64,000 nucleotides of DNA from Propionispora sp. 2/2-37. Its GTDB lineage: Bacteria; Bacillota; Negativicutes; Propionisporales; Propionisporaceae. The stretch covers positions 1-64,000 of the forward strand of contig NZ_CYSP01000016.1 in the NCBI RefSeq assembly GCF_001298735.1, given 5' to 3'. Both the position numbers and the translations under genes were made by a program. The notes beneath the pieces were generated by a model. The model was not told where the DNA came from, did no database searches, and worked only from the letters and a program-made list of their open reading frames with translations. Below, piece by piece: positions 10,485-20,367 of the stretch (position 1 is the stretch's first letter; every line of letters starts with the position of its first letter).

Positions 10485-11663
10485 ATGGGTACCGCCAATC
10501 GTATCCGCAACGTAGCCTTTCTGAGCACTTATCCTCCGAGAGAGTGCGGACTGGCTACCTTTACGCAGGACCTGGTACAGGCATTGGACGCTTTTGACGA
10601 TCTGATCAAGACGAAAGTCATTGCTGTCAGTAACGGGGACTATTATAACGACACGAAGGTAATGACGGTGTTGTCCCAGTATGACAAATGGAGCTACTTG
10701 GACCTTGCGAAAAAAATCAATGAGTCAGATATAGACCTGTTGGTAATCGAACACGAATACGGCATTTTCGGCGGATTCTGCGGCGATTACATTCTGGAAC
10801 TGATTAAGAACCTTCGGGTTCCCTTCATTACCACCCTTCATACGGTGTTGCCAAATCCCACCTTTAAGCAAAAACAGGTACTGACCACATTGGGTGCGGC
10901 CAGTGTCAAGGTTGTCACCATGGCCAGAAACACCGTGAAAATTCTCCAAAATGTTTATGGAATTGATAGCGGCAAAATCGAGGTCATCCATCACGGTGTG
11001 CCGTTCCGCCTGCTTGAGTCAAGGGATAAGTTAAAGAAGAAGCACGGCTATGCCAATTTAAATATTATTGCCACCTTCGGTCTTATCAGTCCGGGGAAAG
11101 GACTGGAATACGGGATCGAAGCGATCGCGCAGGTCGTGAAGGATCACCCCAATACGCTATATCTGATTCTCGGGAAAACACATCCGGGCGTCAAAAGTGA
11201 ACAAGGGGAAAACTATCGGCAAAAACTGGCTGCCATCACCGGGTGGCTGGGAATCGAAAACCATGTGCGGTTCATTGATAAATACCTTACAAAGGAAGAA
11301 ATCATCTACTACCTCCGGCTATGCGACATTTATCTCACCCCGTATCTTTCAAAAGACCAGGCGGTCAGCGGCACCCTTGCCTATGCCGTCGGTTCCGGCA
11401 GGGTAGTGGTCTCTACTCCGTACTTATACGCGCAGGAGCTATTAGGAGAAGGCCGGGGTCTTCTGGCCGAATTCCGCGATGCCAATTCCATCGCAAAGTG
11501 TATCAAGCACGTGTTGGACAACCCCGACAAAAAAAGTGAGATGGAGCGCAGGACGGCGAAGCTGGGCCAAAATATGCTGTGGAACGCAGTGGCCTCCGAA
11601 TATTTCGAGCTATTTCTTAAACTAACTGGTGACAGCAAAGACACCGGGGCTAAGGTGAGCTGA
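10485..11663 (+). CDS. GT4-type glycosyltransferase
   Basis: A 392-residue GT-B fold glycosyltransferase. The N-terminal acceptor domain begins FLSTYPPRECGLATFTQDL, a form common in glycosyltransferases paired with GH130 enzymes. The C-terminal Rossmann domain has TFGLISPGKGLEYGIEA and the donor-binding region around DQAVSGTLAYAVGSG. A retaining mannosyltransferase using the donor made by the preceding gene is the most likely role. Only two bases separate it from the next gene. Confidence 0.88.
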   Translation: MGTANRIRNVAFLSTYPPRECGLATFTQDLVQALDAFDDLIKTKVIAVSNGDYYNDTKVMTVLSQYDKWSYLDLAKKINESDIDLLVIEHEYGIFGGFCGDYILELIKNLRVPFITTLHTVLPNPTFKQKQVLTTLGAASVKVVTMARNTVKILQNVYGIDSGKIEVIHHGVPFRLLESRDKLKKKHGYANLNIIATFGLISPGKGLEYGIEAIAQVVKDHPNTLYLILGKTHPGVKSEQGENYRQKLAAITGWLGIENHVRFIDKYLTKEEIIYYLRLCDIYLTPYLSKDQAVSGTLAYAVGSGRVVVSTPYLYAQELLGEGRGLLAEFRDANSIAKCIKHVLDNPDKKSEMERRTAKLGQNMLWNAVASEYFELFLKLTGDSKDTGAKVS

Positions 11664-11665
11664 TA

Positions 11666-12745
11666 ATGGGTAATATTTCAGCGCCACCTTTCAATAGCGA
11701 CCACATTTTTCGGCTGACGGACGATACCGGAATGTTCCAGCACGCAAAATTCAGCGTTCCCGATCCCACTCACGGATATACCACGGATGACAACGCCAGG
11801 GCGCTGATCGTGGCGATGCTGTTATGGACGGTATATGAACAGGAAGAATACCTCGATCTAGCCTATAGATATCTCTCTTTTGTTTTGCACGCGCAAACTG
11901 AAAACGGGAAGTATCGGAACTTTATGTCTTACGGCCGCCTATTTCTGGAGAAGGAAGGCTCGGAAGACTGCTTTGGCCGGTGCCTCTGGGCACTGGGGTA
12001 TGTCGTGGCGAACCCCAAGACGCCTGATGGCATGAAGGAAGCTTGCAAAATGCTTCTATCAAAAAGTATGCCTAATGTGCCGAACTTACACTGGCTTAGG
12101 GCTAAGGCCTACAGCATTATCGGCCTGAGGTATGTAGCAACTACCCAAGCCTACGACTGTATTCGGGATTTAGCCGGGTCCTTGGCCGACAGCTACAAAA
12201 AGCACGCAATAAAAAAATGGCATTGGTTCGAGGATGTTATGACATACAGCAATGCCGTTTTGCCCTGGGCGATGTTTATTGCCGGCAAAGTAGTGAGCAA
12301 TAGTGAGTGGCTGTCGATAGCCGAAAAAAGCCTGGCGTTTCTGGAAAAGGTAACCTTTTCCGAAGGATATTTCAAACCTGTCGGGTGTCACGGCTGGTAC
12401 TCGAAAGACGGTATTCCGGCAAAATATGACGAGCAGCCGGTCGAAGCTTGCGAGACAGCGTTGGCTTATCTTGAAGGATATTCCGTTATCCGAAGGATCG
12501 ATTATTTATCGAAAGCCAAAAAATGCCGGAATTGGTATCTGGGGCAAAATTCCCTGCAAAAAAGCCTGATTGACCCACAGACCGGCGGCTGCTACGACGG
12601 AATTACGCCAACCGGCTTAAACCTGAATCAAGGGGCGGAAAGCATTATCTCCTATTGTATGTGCAGCTTAATTATTGATGAGATGAATTATGAAGGGGGA
12701 GTGAGTAATGGGTTTAGCCAGTCCGGGAATTTTCCGGCACTATGA
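11666..12745 (+). CDS. six-hairpin (alpha/alpha)6 glycosidase-like protein
   Basis: A 359-residue helical protein with repeated helix-turn-helix pairs and aromatic or acidic clusters (DPTHGYTTDDNARALI, YGRLFLEKEGSEDCFGRCLWALG, EDVMTYSNAVLPWAMF) typical of the (alpha/alpha)6 toroid fold. It has no signal peptide. Genes of this type commonly sit next to GT4 and GH130 genes, but their reaction is not established. It overlaps the mutase gene by 38 bases, so expression is tightly coupled. Confidence 0.75.
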   Translation: MGNISAPPFNSDHIFRLTDDTGMFQHAKFSVPDPTHGYTTDDNARALIVAMLLWTVYEQEEYLDLAYRYLSFVLHAQTENGKYRNFMSYGRLFLEKEGSEDCFGRCLWALGYVVANPKTPDGMKEACKMLLSKSMPNVPNLHWLRAKAYSIIGLRYVATTQAYDCIRDLAGSLADSYKKHAIKKWHWFEDVMTYSNAVLPWAMFIAGKVVSNSEWLSIAEKSLAFLEKVTFSEGYFKPVGCHGWYSKDGIPAKYDEQPVEACETALAYLEGYSVIRRIDYLSKAKKCRNWYLGQNSLQKSLIDPQTGGCYDGITPTGLNLNQGAESIISYCMCSLIIDEMNYEGGVSNGFSQSGNFPAL

Positions 12746-14063
12746 CATACGAGGAGTATATGGCCATGATTTAACTACTCACGATGCCGAATTGATCGGA
12801 AGAGCGTTTGGCACGTTTTTACGCAATAATGGGGAGAAAGCGGCGATTGTCGGACGGGATAACCGAGCTTCTTCTCCGGAGCTTCGCGAACAAATTGTAA
12901 AAGGGCTGCGGGAAAGCGGAATTGACGTAATAGATATCGGGGTTGTCGTATCGCCCGTCTTTTATTACTCAACCCATTTATTCGATATATCCGGCGGCGT
13001 GATGATTACCGCCAGTCACAACCCTTCGGAATATAACGGGTTTAAAATCCAGTACGACGGCCGGACGCTATATGGCGATGAATTGCTACATTTGAAACGG
13101 ATTATCGATAAAGGAGAATTTGCCCATGGCGATGGGAGCATTTCTCTGGCCTATCCGGAAGACGACTACATAAGCCATTTAAAAGAGAAGCTTTTACTGG
13201 GGGATAAACGGCTAAAAGTCGTTGTTGACTGCGGCAACGGAACCGCCAGCCTCTTCGCGCCCAAGCTTTTTCACGAATTGGGTTGCGACGTGATTCCGCT
13301 GTACTGCGAGTCCGACAGCTCCTTTCCCAACCACTTTCCCGACCCGGTCAAGGTTGAAAATCTTCAGCAGCTTCAAAAGAAGGTGCGGGAAAACCGGGCG
13401 GACGTCGGACTCGGCTTCGACGGCGACGGGGACAGGCTAGGAGTTGTGGACGAACAGGGAAATATCATCTGGGGCGATATGCTGATGATCCTGTTCTGGC
13501 GGGAAATACTGCCCAAATATCCGGGGACCGACGCACTGGTGGAAGTGAAATGTTCGAATCTGTTGTTCGACGAGATAAAACGCCTTGGAGGCAAACCCTT
13601 CTTTTACAAAACGGGGCATTCCCTGATTAAGGCCAAAATGAAAGAAATCAAGGCGGTCTTTGCCGGCGAAATGTCGGGGCACATGTTTTTCGCCGACGAA
13701 TATTACGGCTTCGACGATGCCCTATATGCCGCGGGCCGGCTGCTGAGGATACTCTCGCATAGCGCGGTTCCCTTGAGCCAATTATTGGCCGATGTCCCCA
13801 AAACATTTATAACGCCGGAACTGAGGGTGAACTGCTCGGACGAAGATAAGTTCAGGTACGTTGAAAATGCCAAGCGTTATTTTTCAAAAACCGGCCATAA
13901 ATTTATTGATATTGACGGAGTAAGAGCAATCTTTGAAAAAGGTTGGGGGTTGGTCCGCGCTTCGAATACCGGCCCGGAAGTGATCATGCGCTGCGAAGCG
14001 GATTCGGAGCTTGAGTTCACGCGGATTAAAGACGAACTGTTTAAGGCAATAAACTATGTTTAA
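12708..14063 (+). CDS. phosphomannomutase/phosphoglucomutase
   Basis: A 451-residue alpha-D-phosphohexomutase. The four conserved loops are present: the catalytic phosphoserine in MITASHNPSEYNG (Ser103), the metal loop GFDGDGDRLG, the sugar-binding loop GEMSGHMFF and the phosphate loop RASNTGPEVIMR. It interconverts mannose-1-phosphate and mannose-6-phosphate, linking the GH130 and nucleotidyltransferase steps to ManA. The start is ATG 12708 after GGGGGAGTG, inside the end of the preceding gene. Confidence 0.95.
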   Translation: MGLASPGIFRHYDIRGVYGHDLTTHDAELIGRAFGTFLRNNGEKAAIVGRDNRASSPELREQIVKGLRESGIDVIDIGVVVSPVFYYSTHLFDISGGVMITASHNPSEYNGFKIQYDGRTLYGDELLHLKRIIDKGEFAHGDGSISLAYPEDDYISHLKEKLLLGDKRLKVVVDCGNGTASLFAPKLFHELGCDVIPLYCESDSSFPNHFPDPVKVENLQQLQKKVRENRADVGLGFDGDGDRLGVVDEQGNIIWGDMLMILFWREILPKYPGTDALVEVKCSNLLFDEIKRLGGKPFFYKTGHSLIKAKMKEIKAVFAGEMSGHMFFADEYYGFDDALYAAGRLLRILSHSAVPLSQLLADVPKTFITPELRVNCSDEDKFRYVENAKRYFSKTGHKFIDIDGVRAIFEKGWGLVRASNTGPEVIMRCEADSELEFTRIKDELFKAINYV

Positions 14064-14134
14064 ATATGTTCAAAAATGGCATTATGCTTTTTTCACTCTA
14101 AATAGAGACTTTTTGCAGAAGGAGGTAGTTAGTC

Positions 14135-14686
14135 ATGAGTGAATGCATAAGGGCGATCCCCCGGACGGAAAAAGTGAATAAGGTAAGAAAAGACGGATTT
14201 GTACCAGGAGTAGTATACGGCGGGAATTTGGCTGGGTCTCAGCCGGTAAAGTTCGAAGAAAAGCGGCTGAAAAAACTGCTGCGACATACCTATGATCCCA
14301 GGCTTCAGGTAAAAATTAATAATGAAATTACGCCGTGCGTTATCCAAGAAGTCCAAAGAGACTCGATAACCGGCAAGTTAATCCATATAGCTTTGCAGGT
14401 TATAAATGACAAAACCCCCTTGAAAATAAACGTTCCTGTCGTATTCTGCGGTCAAGATGTCCTGCAAAGGAGAAGGCTCGCATTACAGATAACAAGACCG
14501 GAAATCATGATCCGGGGAAGACAGGAAGCGCTGCCGGAATACGTGGAAATTGATGTTAGCACCAAGCGGCTAGGAGATAAAATAACGGTTGCCGACGTAA
14601 CTCTCAAGAGCAACATAAGGGTAATAAATGCCGCAAATGAAATCCTGGCAGTAGTAACCATAGCCAAATTGGGGTTGGCAAGTTAA
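14135..14686 (+). CDS. 50S ribosomal protein bL25 / Ctc-type stress protein
   Basis: A 183-residue two-domain protein of the bL25/TL5/Ctc family, which binds 5S rRNA. The N-terminal domain contains the R-G-x-x-P-G-V-V-Y-G-like motif (DGFVPGVVYGG), and a C-terminal beta domain follows. Ctc is a stress-linked ribosomal protein in Firmicutes, which fits its place in a heat-shock-operator cluster. The start follows AAGGAGGT by 8 bases. Confidence 0.92.
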   Translation: MSECIRAIPRTEKVNKVRKDGFVPGVVYGGNLAGSQPVKFEEKRLKKLLRHTYDPRLQVKINNEITPCVIQEVQRDSITGKLIHIALQVINDKTPLKINVPVVFCGQDVLQRRRLALQITRPEIMIRGRQEALPEYVEIDVSTKRLGDKITVADVTLKSNIRVINAANEILAVVTIAKLGLAS

Positions 14687-14690
14687 CTTT

Positions 14691-14741
14691 AAGGGGGATA
14701 AATTTACGAGCTTTATCTCAAGGCTCAAGTTTAGCCCCCTT
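14691..14741 (+). terminator. possible attenuating hairpin before manA
   Basis: AAGGGGG (14691-14697) pairs with CCCCCTT (14735-14741), extended inward by TAAA/TTTA after one mismatch. The loop is about 30 bases with a small inner stem. It is followed by an AT-rich but not T-only stretch, so it may only weaken read-through into manA. Confidence 0.35.
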
Positions 14742-14767
14742 ATTCATAATATTTTGGAGGAAGGATC

Positions 14768-15835
14768 ATGTTATATCCGTTAAAATTGACGCCGATATAT
14801 AAACATTCACTCTGGGGCGGCCGCGCGCTGGAAAAACTCGGGCGCAAGTTGCCCAAGGGCCAGGTTGGCGAAAGTTGGGAAGTATCCTGTCATCCTGACG
14901 GAGTAAACGTTATTGCAAACGGCAAATATATAGGCATACCGCTCACCGATTGGATCAAAGCATATAAGGATAAGGCAGTGGGGCGTGATATTTATCTCAA
15001 ATATGCAACCCGTTTTCCCATACTGATCAAGCTTATCGATGCCAGCGACAAGTTGTCGGTGCAAGTGCATCCTTCCGACGAGATGGCCAAGCAATTGGAA
15101 AACGAATTCTACGGAAAGAATGAAATGTGGTATATTCTCTCGGCAAAACCCGACGCCAAGGTTATATGTGATTTCAAGCCGGGATTTAAGCGGTCGGCGG
15201 TTAATCGGTGTATTGAGGAAAATCGTTTGGAAAAATGGCTGAACTATATTGATATTGAAGCAACCGATGTTGTATATGTGCCTGCCGGTACGGTGCACTC
15301 CTTGGGTGCGGAAATCGTGGCTTTGGAAATTCAGCAGAATTCGAACATAACATATCGCATCTACGATTATAACCGGGTTACCCAATCCGGAAAGCAACGC
15401 CAGTTGCATATAGAGAAAGCACTGGAGGCCATGAGTGACCGACCTAATGCTGTGCACGGGAAGATTCGCGGGTTACGGCGGCTGGATGATTCAAACTTGT
15501 CGGTGACATTTTTAGTGGCAAATGACCATTTCGCCGTAGAACTTTATGAGCTGCACGGCAATATGGAAGAAACCACCGACGGCGAGTTTTTCATTTTTTC
15601 AATAGTCGAGGGGGAAGGTGAACTTGTTTTTAATAAAGATTCCCTACCGATTCAAGCTGTCGAGACGGTTTTAATTCCGGCCGCATTAGGCAAATACCAG
15701 TTTTGCGGTAAACTAACCATGCTAAAGACATATGTTCCAAAAATCAAGGCACATATCGTAGAGCCGCTGATACGTGCGGGCTACACCTATGCCGAGATAA
15801 TGAAAAATGTTCATGGTTGCAAGCTATCGGCTTAG
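14768..15835 (+). CDS. manA: mannose-6-phosphate isomerase, class I
   Basis: A 355-residue zinc cupin enzyme that interconverts mannose-6-phosphate and fructose-6-phosphate, tying the mannose cluster to glycolysis. It has the family start YPLKLTPIYKHSLWGGRALEKLG, the metal and substrate motif VQVHPSDEMAKQLE and the second metal segment VPAGTVHSLG. The start follows TTGGAGGAAGG. Its position next to the mutase supports a complete route between fructose-6-phosphate and activated mannose. Confidence 0.96.
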   Translation: MLYPLKLTPIYKHSLWGGRALEKLGRKLPKGQVGESWEVSCHPDGVNVIANGKYIGIPLTDWIKAYKDKAVGRDIYLKYATRFPILIKLIDASDKLSVQVHPSDEMAKQLENEFYGKNEMWYILSAKPDAKVICDFKPGFKRSAVNRCIEENRLEKWLNYIDIEATDVVYVPAGTVHSLGAEIVALEIQQNSNITYRIYDYNRVTQSGKQRQLHIEKALEAMSDRPNAVHGKIRGLRRLDDSNLSVTFLVANDHFAVELYELHGNMEETTDGEFFIFSIVEGEGELVFNKDSLPIQAVETVLIPAALGKYQFCGKLTMLKTYVPKIKAHIVEPLIRAGYTYAEIMKNVHGCKLSA

Positions 15836-15883
15836 CAAGGTCAGCTCCTAAGCCCAAACAATCAACTACAGGAGGTTGTCCCG

Positions 15884-17185
15884 TTGAGACTCCTTCCACG
15901 GCTGCCTGCCAAAACAATTGTTTCGTTAGTTATATTCCTGCTTGCCCTACAAACTGGTGTGCAGGCAGAAATGGTAGAACTTTCGCCGGACGAATGTGTT
16001 GCCCTCGCATTAAAGAATAATCCCGCCGTCAAAATTGCCGAGGCCGATAAGGAGAAAGCTTTCTGGGCCGTCAAAGAGGCCGCAGCCGGTAAAGGGGTTA
16101 GCTTCACATATACACACAGCGATACCCGGGAAAAATACCCGCCTTCGACGCTTAGGCCATATTATACCTTTAGTACGACATTTGATAATAACTTCGCGCT
16201 TAGCCTGCCGTTATATAGTGGCGGCAGATTGGAAGGATTAATCGAAAAGGCGAGAATCAATGCACAAATTGCTGATCAAGAAGTTAGCAAAACCAAACAG
16301 CAAATCATGCTCAATGCCATCACTGCCTACTATAACGTTTTGCAAGCCCGTAACATGCTGCAAGTTAACCAGGAATCGGTAGACAGCCTGGCGGCCCATC
16401 TCAAAAATGTTGAACTCCAGTACGACGTTGGTACAGTGGCCAAATCCGATGTGCTGCGATCCCAGGTGGAACTGGCCAATGCCCAACAAAATCTCATCAA
16501 GGCCCAGAACGCCTATGATCTGTCACTGGCAAATCTCAATAATGTCATTGGATTGCCGCTGGATAGCCAGATCAAAGTCAAGGAAGAGCTGACTCACGAA
16601 CCATATACGCTGTCTTTGGATCAAAGCGTGGAATATGCGCTGGCAAACCGCCCGGAATTTTTTCAGGTTAAGGCCACAATCGACAGCGCCCGTCAGGGCG
16701 TGAGGGTCGCCAAGAGCGGATTTCTGCCTTCCCTTACTCTGAGCGGCTCTATGGATTGGAACGACCACGATTTTCCCGGCGCGAAAAATAATAACTGGTC
16801 GGTAGTTTTGGCCGTTTCATTGAATGTTTTTGACAGTGGGCTTACCAGGGCCAAGATAAACGAAGCGCAGATGGATGTTGATAAGGCAAGAGAGCAGGCA
16901 AGACAAACCAAGGATGGTATTGCTCTTGAAGTGCGCCAGGCATATCTCAACATGAAAGAAGCGGAAAAGCGTATCGACACCAGCGGGGTAGCAGTAACCA
17001 AGGCGGAAGAAGACTTCAAAATTGCCCAGATTCGTTACAGTGCCGGAGTCGGAACCAATCTTGACGTTATTGATGCACAGGTGGCGCTAACACAGGCTAA
17101 GACTAATTATGTCCAGTCGCTTTATGATTACAATACAAGCAGAGCAAATTTAAACAAGGCGATGGGTATCGGTATGAGAAAATAG
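15884..17185 (+). CDS. TolC-family outer-membrane efflux protein
   Basis: A 433-residue outer-membrane channel protein. It has a signal peptide at about residues 1-28, then two TolC-like repeats of long coiled-coil helices (residues about 60-220 and 260-430) ending in SLYDYNTSRANLNKAMG. It would form a trimeric export duct with an inner-membrane pump, but no pump or adaptor gene is adjacent. Its presence is the clearest sign in this window that the host has an outer membrane. The start is TTG after AGGAGG. Confidence 0.93.
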   Translation: MRLLPRLPAKTIVSLVIFLLALQTGVQAEMVELSPDECVALALKNNPAVKIAEADKEKAFWAVKEAAAGKGVSFTYTHSDTREKYPPSTLRPYYTFSTTFDNNFALSLPLYSGGRLEGLIEKARINAQIADQEVSKTKQQIMLNAITAYYNVLQARNMLQVNQESVDSLAAHLKNVELQYDVGTVAKSDVLRSQVELANAQQNLIKAQNAYDLSLANLNNVIGLPLDSQIKVKEELTHEPYTLSLDQSVEYALANRPEFFQVKATIDSARQGVRVAKSGFLPSLTLSGSMDWNDHDFPGAKNNNWSVVLAVSLNVFDSGLTRAKINEAQMDVDKAREQARQTKDGIALEVRQAYLNMKEAEKRIDTSGVAVTKAEEDFKIAQIRYSAGVGTNLDVIDAQVALTQAKTNYVQSLYDYNTSRANLNKAMGIGMRK

Positions 17186-17234
17186 AACGGACGGTTGTTG
17201 CTGCATCATTAGGCAGGAATTTACAACAAATACA

Positions 17235-17280
17235 AAAAGGGCAAGGGGCCTGGTACTTATTCCAGGCCCCTTGCCCTTTT
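17235..17280. terminator. bidirectional terminator between tolC-like gene and htpG
   Basis: A perfect 19-bp stem: 17235-17253 pairs with 17262-17280, loop 8 bases. An A-tract on one side and a T-tract on the other make it work in both directions, serving the convergent tolC-like and htpG genes. Confidence 0.95.
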
Positions 17281-17282
17281 GC

Positions 17283-19253
17283 CTATTGCTCTTTTTCGCC
17301 GGCCGCTGCCATTAGGGCGGCAACCTTGTTCGCGAAACCGACGGGATCTTCCGGGGCAAGCCCTTCCATTAATAGAGCCTGGCCGTACAGCAGTTCACAG
17401 TAATCTTTGAAGGCTTCGGAAGCGGGATTTTTATCGTGCAGTTTTTTCAATACCGAGAAAACTTCATGGTGCGGATTCAACTCCAAAATCCGCCGGGCCT
17501 TGAACGGGGCTTTGTCCATTTCGGACAAAATCTGTTCCATGGAAAGGCTGATGCCGGTTTCGCCGCTGACCAGGCAAACGGGGCTGGACTTCAGGCGGCT
17601 CGATATCTTGACCTCGGCGATCCTGCCGGATAGCTTCTCCTTGACGGCGTTCAGCAGCGGCTCGTTTTCCTTGGCCAGTTTTTCGGTCTCCTGCTTGGCT
17701 TCCGGGGCGTCGATGCCGTCCAGTTTCAGGTCGCCGCGGCTGATGGACTGGAACTTCTTGTCTTTATATTCGCGCAGGGCGTCGATGGCGAATTCGTCGA
17801 CCCGGTCGAGGAGGTAAAGGACCTCAATTCCCTTTTCCCGCAGGAGTTCCATCTGCGGCAGGCGTTCCGCAGCGGAACGGTCCTTGCCGGTAGCATAATA
17901 GATAACCGTCTGCCCCTCCCGCATCCGGGAAACGTAATCCGCCAAGGTTGTTAAAGCATCCTCGGAATTGGAGGACGGAAAGAGCAGAAGATCCTGCAGC
18001 TTTTCGCGGTTTTGGTAATCGGAGTAGACACCGCTCTTGATGGCCTTGCCGTATTCTTTCCAGAAGGTTTCATACTTGGACCGTTCTTTGGATAACAGAT
18101 TTTCCAGCGTTTTCAGCACGCTTTTTTCCAGATTCTTGCCGACCTTTTTCAATTGGCTGCTGTGCTGCAGCAGTTCCCGGGAGATGTTGAGGGAAAAGTC
18201 GGGCGAGTCGACAAGGCCGCGGACGAAACGCAGGTAATCCGGCAGAAGGTCTTTGTAGTTGTCCATGACGAAAACGTTTCGCGAATAGAGCCGGATGCCG
18301 GATGTGGCTTCCCGCTGGTAGAAATCGAAGGGAGCGTGGGCGGGGATGAAAAGCACCGTGGTGTATTCAACCGCACCCTCGACCTTGGAGTGGATGATCT
18401 CCAGGGGGTCTTCCCAGTCGTGGAAGAGGTTTTTGTACAGCTGGTGATACTCTTCCTTGGTGATCTCGTTTTTGTTTTTCGTCCACAGGGGCGCCATGGA
18501 GTTTAAGGTCCGGACCTCGACGGTCTGGGTGGCGGGGGCGTCTTCAATGATTTTGCCGTCGGGGTCGCGTGGCTTTTCTTCTTTGACGAAGTTCATCTTG
18601 ATGGGGGAGCGGATGTAGTCGGAATACTTCTTGACCAGGCTTTGCAGCGTGTAGCGGTTCAGGAAGTTTTCCGCGGGGTGATCGGCGGCGCAGTGTTCAT
18701 CGTGCAGGGTCAGGATTATCGTTGTGCCCCGCGCTTCCTTTTCGCACTCTTCAATGGTGTAGGCGCCGTCGCCGGCTGACTCCCAGCGCACGCCTTTGGC
18801 CTGGCCGGGAGCGCGGGTGATCAGTGTCACTTTTTTCGCCACCATGAAGGCGGAGTAAAAGCCGACGCCGAACTGACCGATAAGGTCGGAGGCGGAGCCG
18901 GAGCCGCTCTCTTTCATTTTTTCCAGAAAAGCTTTGGTGCCTGACTTGGCGATGGTGCCGATGTTTTCAACGACTTCGTCATACGTCATGCCCATGCCGT
19001 TGTCCGAGATGGTCAGGGTTTTCGTACCTTCGTCGGGAAGAAGGAAGATTTCGAAGTCGGCATTGCCTTCGAGCAGATCCTGGTTGGTCAGGGAGGCAAA
19101 CCGTATCTTGTCGATGGCGTCGGAAGCGTTGGAAATAAGCTCCCGCAAAAATATCTCCCGGTTGGTGTAGATGGAATGAATCATCAAATCCAGCAGTTGT
19201 TTGGTCTCCGTTTGGAATTCGCGCGTTTCCTTGACGGGGGGTGATTGGGTCAT
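17283..19253 (-). CDS. htpG: molecular chaperone HtpG (Hsp90)
   Basis: The 656-residue bacterial Hsp90. The GHKL ATPase domain has ELISNASDAIDKIRF, the DNGMGMTYDEV loop and GQFGVGFYSAFMV. The middle domain has the conserved RLYSRNVFVMDN and the SPDFSLNISRELLQ catalytic-loop region, and a C-terminal dimerisation domain follows. It lies 40 bases behind htrA on the same strand with its own AAGGAGG site, so it is probably expressed from the CIRCE-controlled htrA promoter. Confidence 0.98.
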   Translation of the reverse strand: MTQSPPVKETREFQTETKQLLDLMIHSIYTNREIFLRELISNASDAIDKIRFASLTNQDLLEGNADFEIFLLPDEGTKTLTISDNGMGMTYDEVVENIGTIAKSGTKAFLEKMKESGSGSASDLIGQFGVGFYSAFMVAKKVTLITRAPGQAKGVRWESAGDGAYTIEECEKEARGTTIILTLHDEHCAADHPAENFLNRYTLQSLVKKYSDYIRSPIKMNFVKEEKPRDPDGKIIEDAPATQTVEVRTLNSMAPLWTKNKNEITKEEYHQLYKNLFHDWEDPLEIIHSKVEGAVEYTTVLFIPAHAPFDFYQREATSGIRLYSRNVFVMDNYKDLLPDYLRFVRGLVDSPDFSLNISRELLQHSSQLKKVGKNLEKSVLKTLENLLSKERSKYETFWKEYGKAIKSGVYSDYQNREKLQDLLLFPSSNSEDALTTLADYVSRMREGQTVIYYATGKDRSAAERLPQMELLREKGIEVLYLLDRVDEFAIDALREYKDKKFQSISRGDLKLDGIDAPEAKQETEKLAKENEPLLNAVKEKLSGRIAEVKISSRLKSSPVCLVSGETGISLSMEQILSEMDKAPFKARRILELNPHHEVFSVLKKLHDKNPASEAFKDYCELLYGQALLMEGLAPEDPVGFANKVAALMAAAGEKEQ

Positions 19254-19293
19254 GGGAAACCTCCTTTTTATTGAATCAATTCCTAAGCAGCCG

Positions 19294-20367
19294 TCAGTTC
19301 GGCATCTCCGCGACCACCGCGCTGATAGTGCGTTTTTGCCCGTCGCGGATAATAACTAAATTTACTCGGTTGCCAACGGAAACGGTATCAAGCGCTGCCC
19401 GCAAGTCGGCCACGCTGTTGACCTCCGTGCCGTTGACCTGAATGATTACGTCTCCAACGTGAATATTAGCCTGATCGGCCGGCCCGCCTTTTTCAACGCG
19501 GGCCACATAGACTCCCTGGTCTACGTCCAGGTTATAGCCATACAAAGCCGCCGATTTACTGTCAAGCACGCCGACGCCGAGATAAGCCCTGACTACCTTG
19601 CCCTTGTCTATAAGTGATTGCAGAATCGGCCGTGCGGCATTAATGGGGATGGCGAAACCCATACCTTCAACACCGGTAGCGGCAATTTTGACGCTGTTAA
19701 TGCCAATAACCTGCCCATCGGCGTTGACGAGCGCTCCGCCGGAGTTGCCGGGATTGATGGCGGCATCGGTCTGAATCAGTTTGAACTTGCGGTCGCCGAC
19801 TTCAATTGTCCGGTTTAAGGCGCTGACGACGCCGACCGTAACGGTGCCGCGAAATTCGAGGCCCAGCGGATTGCCGATGGCGATCGCAGGTTCACCGACC
19901 AATAACGAATCGGAATCGCCGAATGTAACTGTCGGCAGGCCGGAAGCTTCCACTTTGACAACCGCCAAATCGGTCGCCGCGTCCGCACCAAGCACTTTTC
20001 CGCTCATTGTCCGGCCGTCTGGAAGCGACACGACAATTTCCTGCGCCCCCTCGACAACGTGGTTGTTTGTCGCTATATACCCGTTGGAATCAAAAATTAT
20101 TCCAGAACCTACCCCTTTTTCGATAAGTACTTTCTGATTAAAAAAATCCCGCACATAGGCCTTGTTGGTAATACCGACAACAGCCGGGCCAACGTTTTTT
20201 ACAGCTTGCACGACAAATGTATTGCGGGCGGTTGAAGGAACATTATCTTGGATTGGTGGTGGTGACAGATTAGCTACTGATGCTGCATTCCCATTGTTAA
20301 TCGTCGCCGTTGCGAAAGCCGCAAGTGTGATAAGAATGACTGGCAAGAAAAACTTTTGTTTCACCAT
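19294..20367 (-). CDS. HtrA/DegP-type serine protease with PDZ domain
   Basis: A 357-residue envelope protease and chaperone. An N-terminal signal or anchor (residues 1-22) precedes the S1C trypsin-like domain with catalytic triad His103, Asp133 and Ser209 (NPGNSGGAL), followed by one PDZ domain (about residues 260-355). It degrades misfolded proteins outside the cytoplasmic membrane. The start is ATG 20367, preceded by AAAGGAGG; the longer frame from 20439 lacks such a site. It heads a CIRCE-controlled operon with htpG. Confidence 0.96.
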   Translation of the reverse strand: MVKQKFFLPVILITLAAFATATINNGNAASVANLSPPPIQDNVPSTARNTFVVQAVKNVGPAVVGITNKAYVRDFFNQKVLIEKGVGSGIIFDSNGYIATNNHVVEGAQEIVVSLPDGRTMSGKVLGADAATDLAVVKVEASGLPTVTFGDSDSLLVGEPAIAIGNPLGLEFRGTVTVGVVSALNRTIEVGDRKFKLIQTDAAINPGNSGGALVNADGQVIGINSVKIAATGVEGMGFAIPINAARPILQSLIDKGKVVRAYLGVGVLDSKSAALYGYNLDVDQGVYVARVEKGGPADQANIHVGDVIIQVNGTEVNSVADLRAALDTVSVGNRVNLVIIRDGQKRTISAVVAEMPN

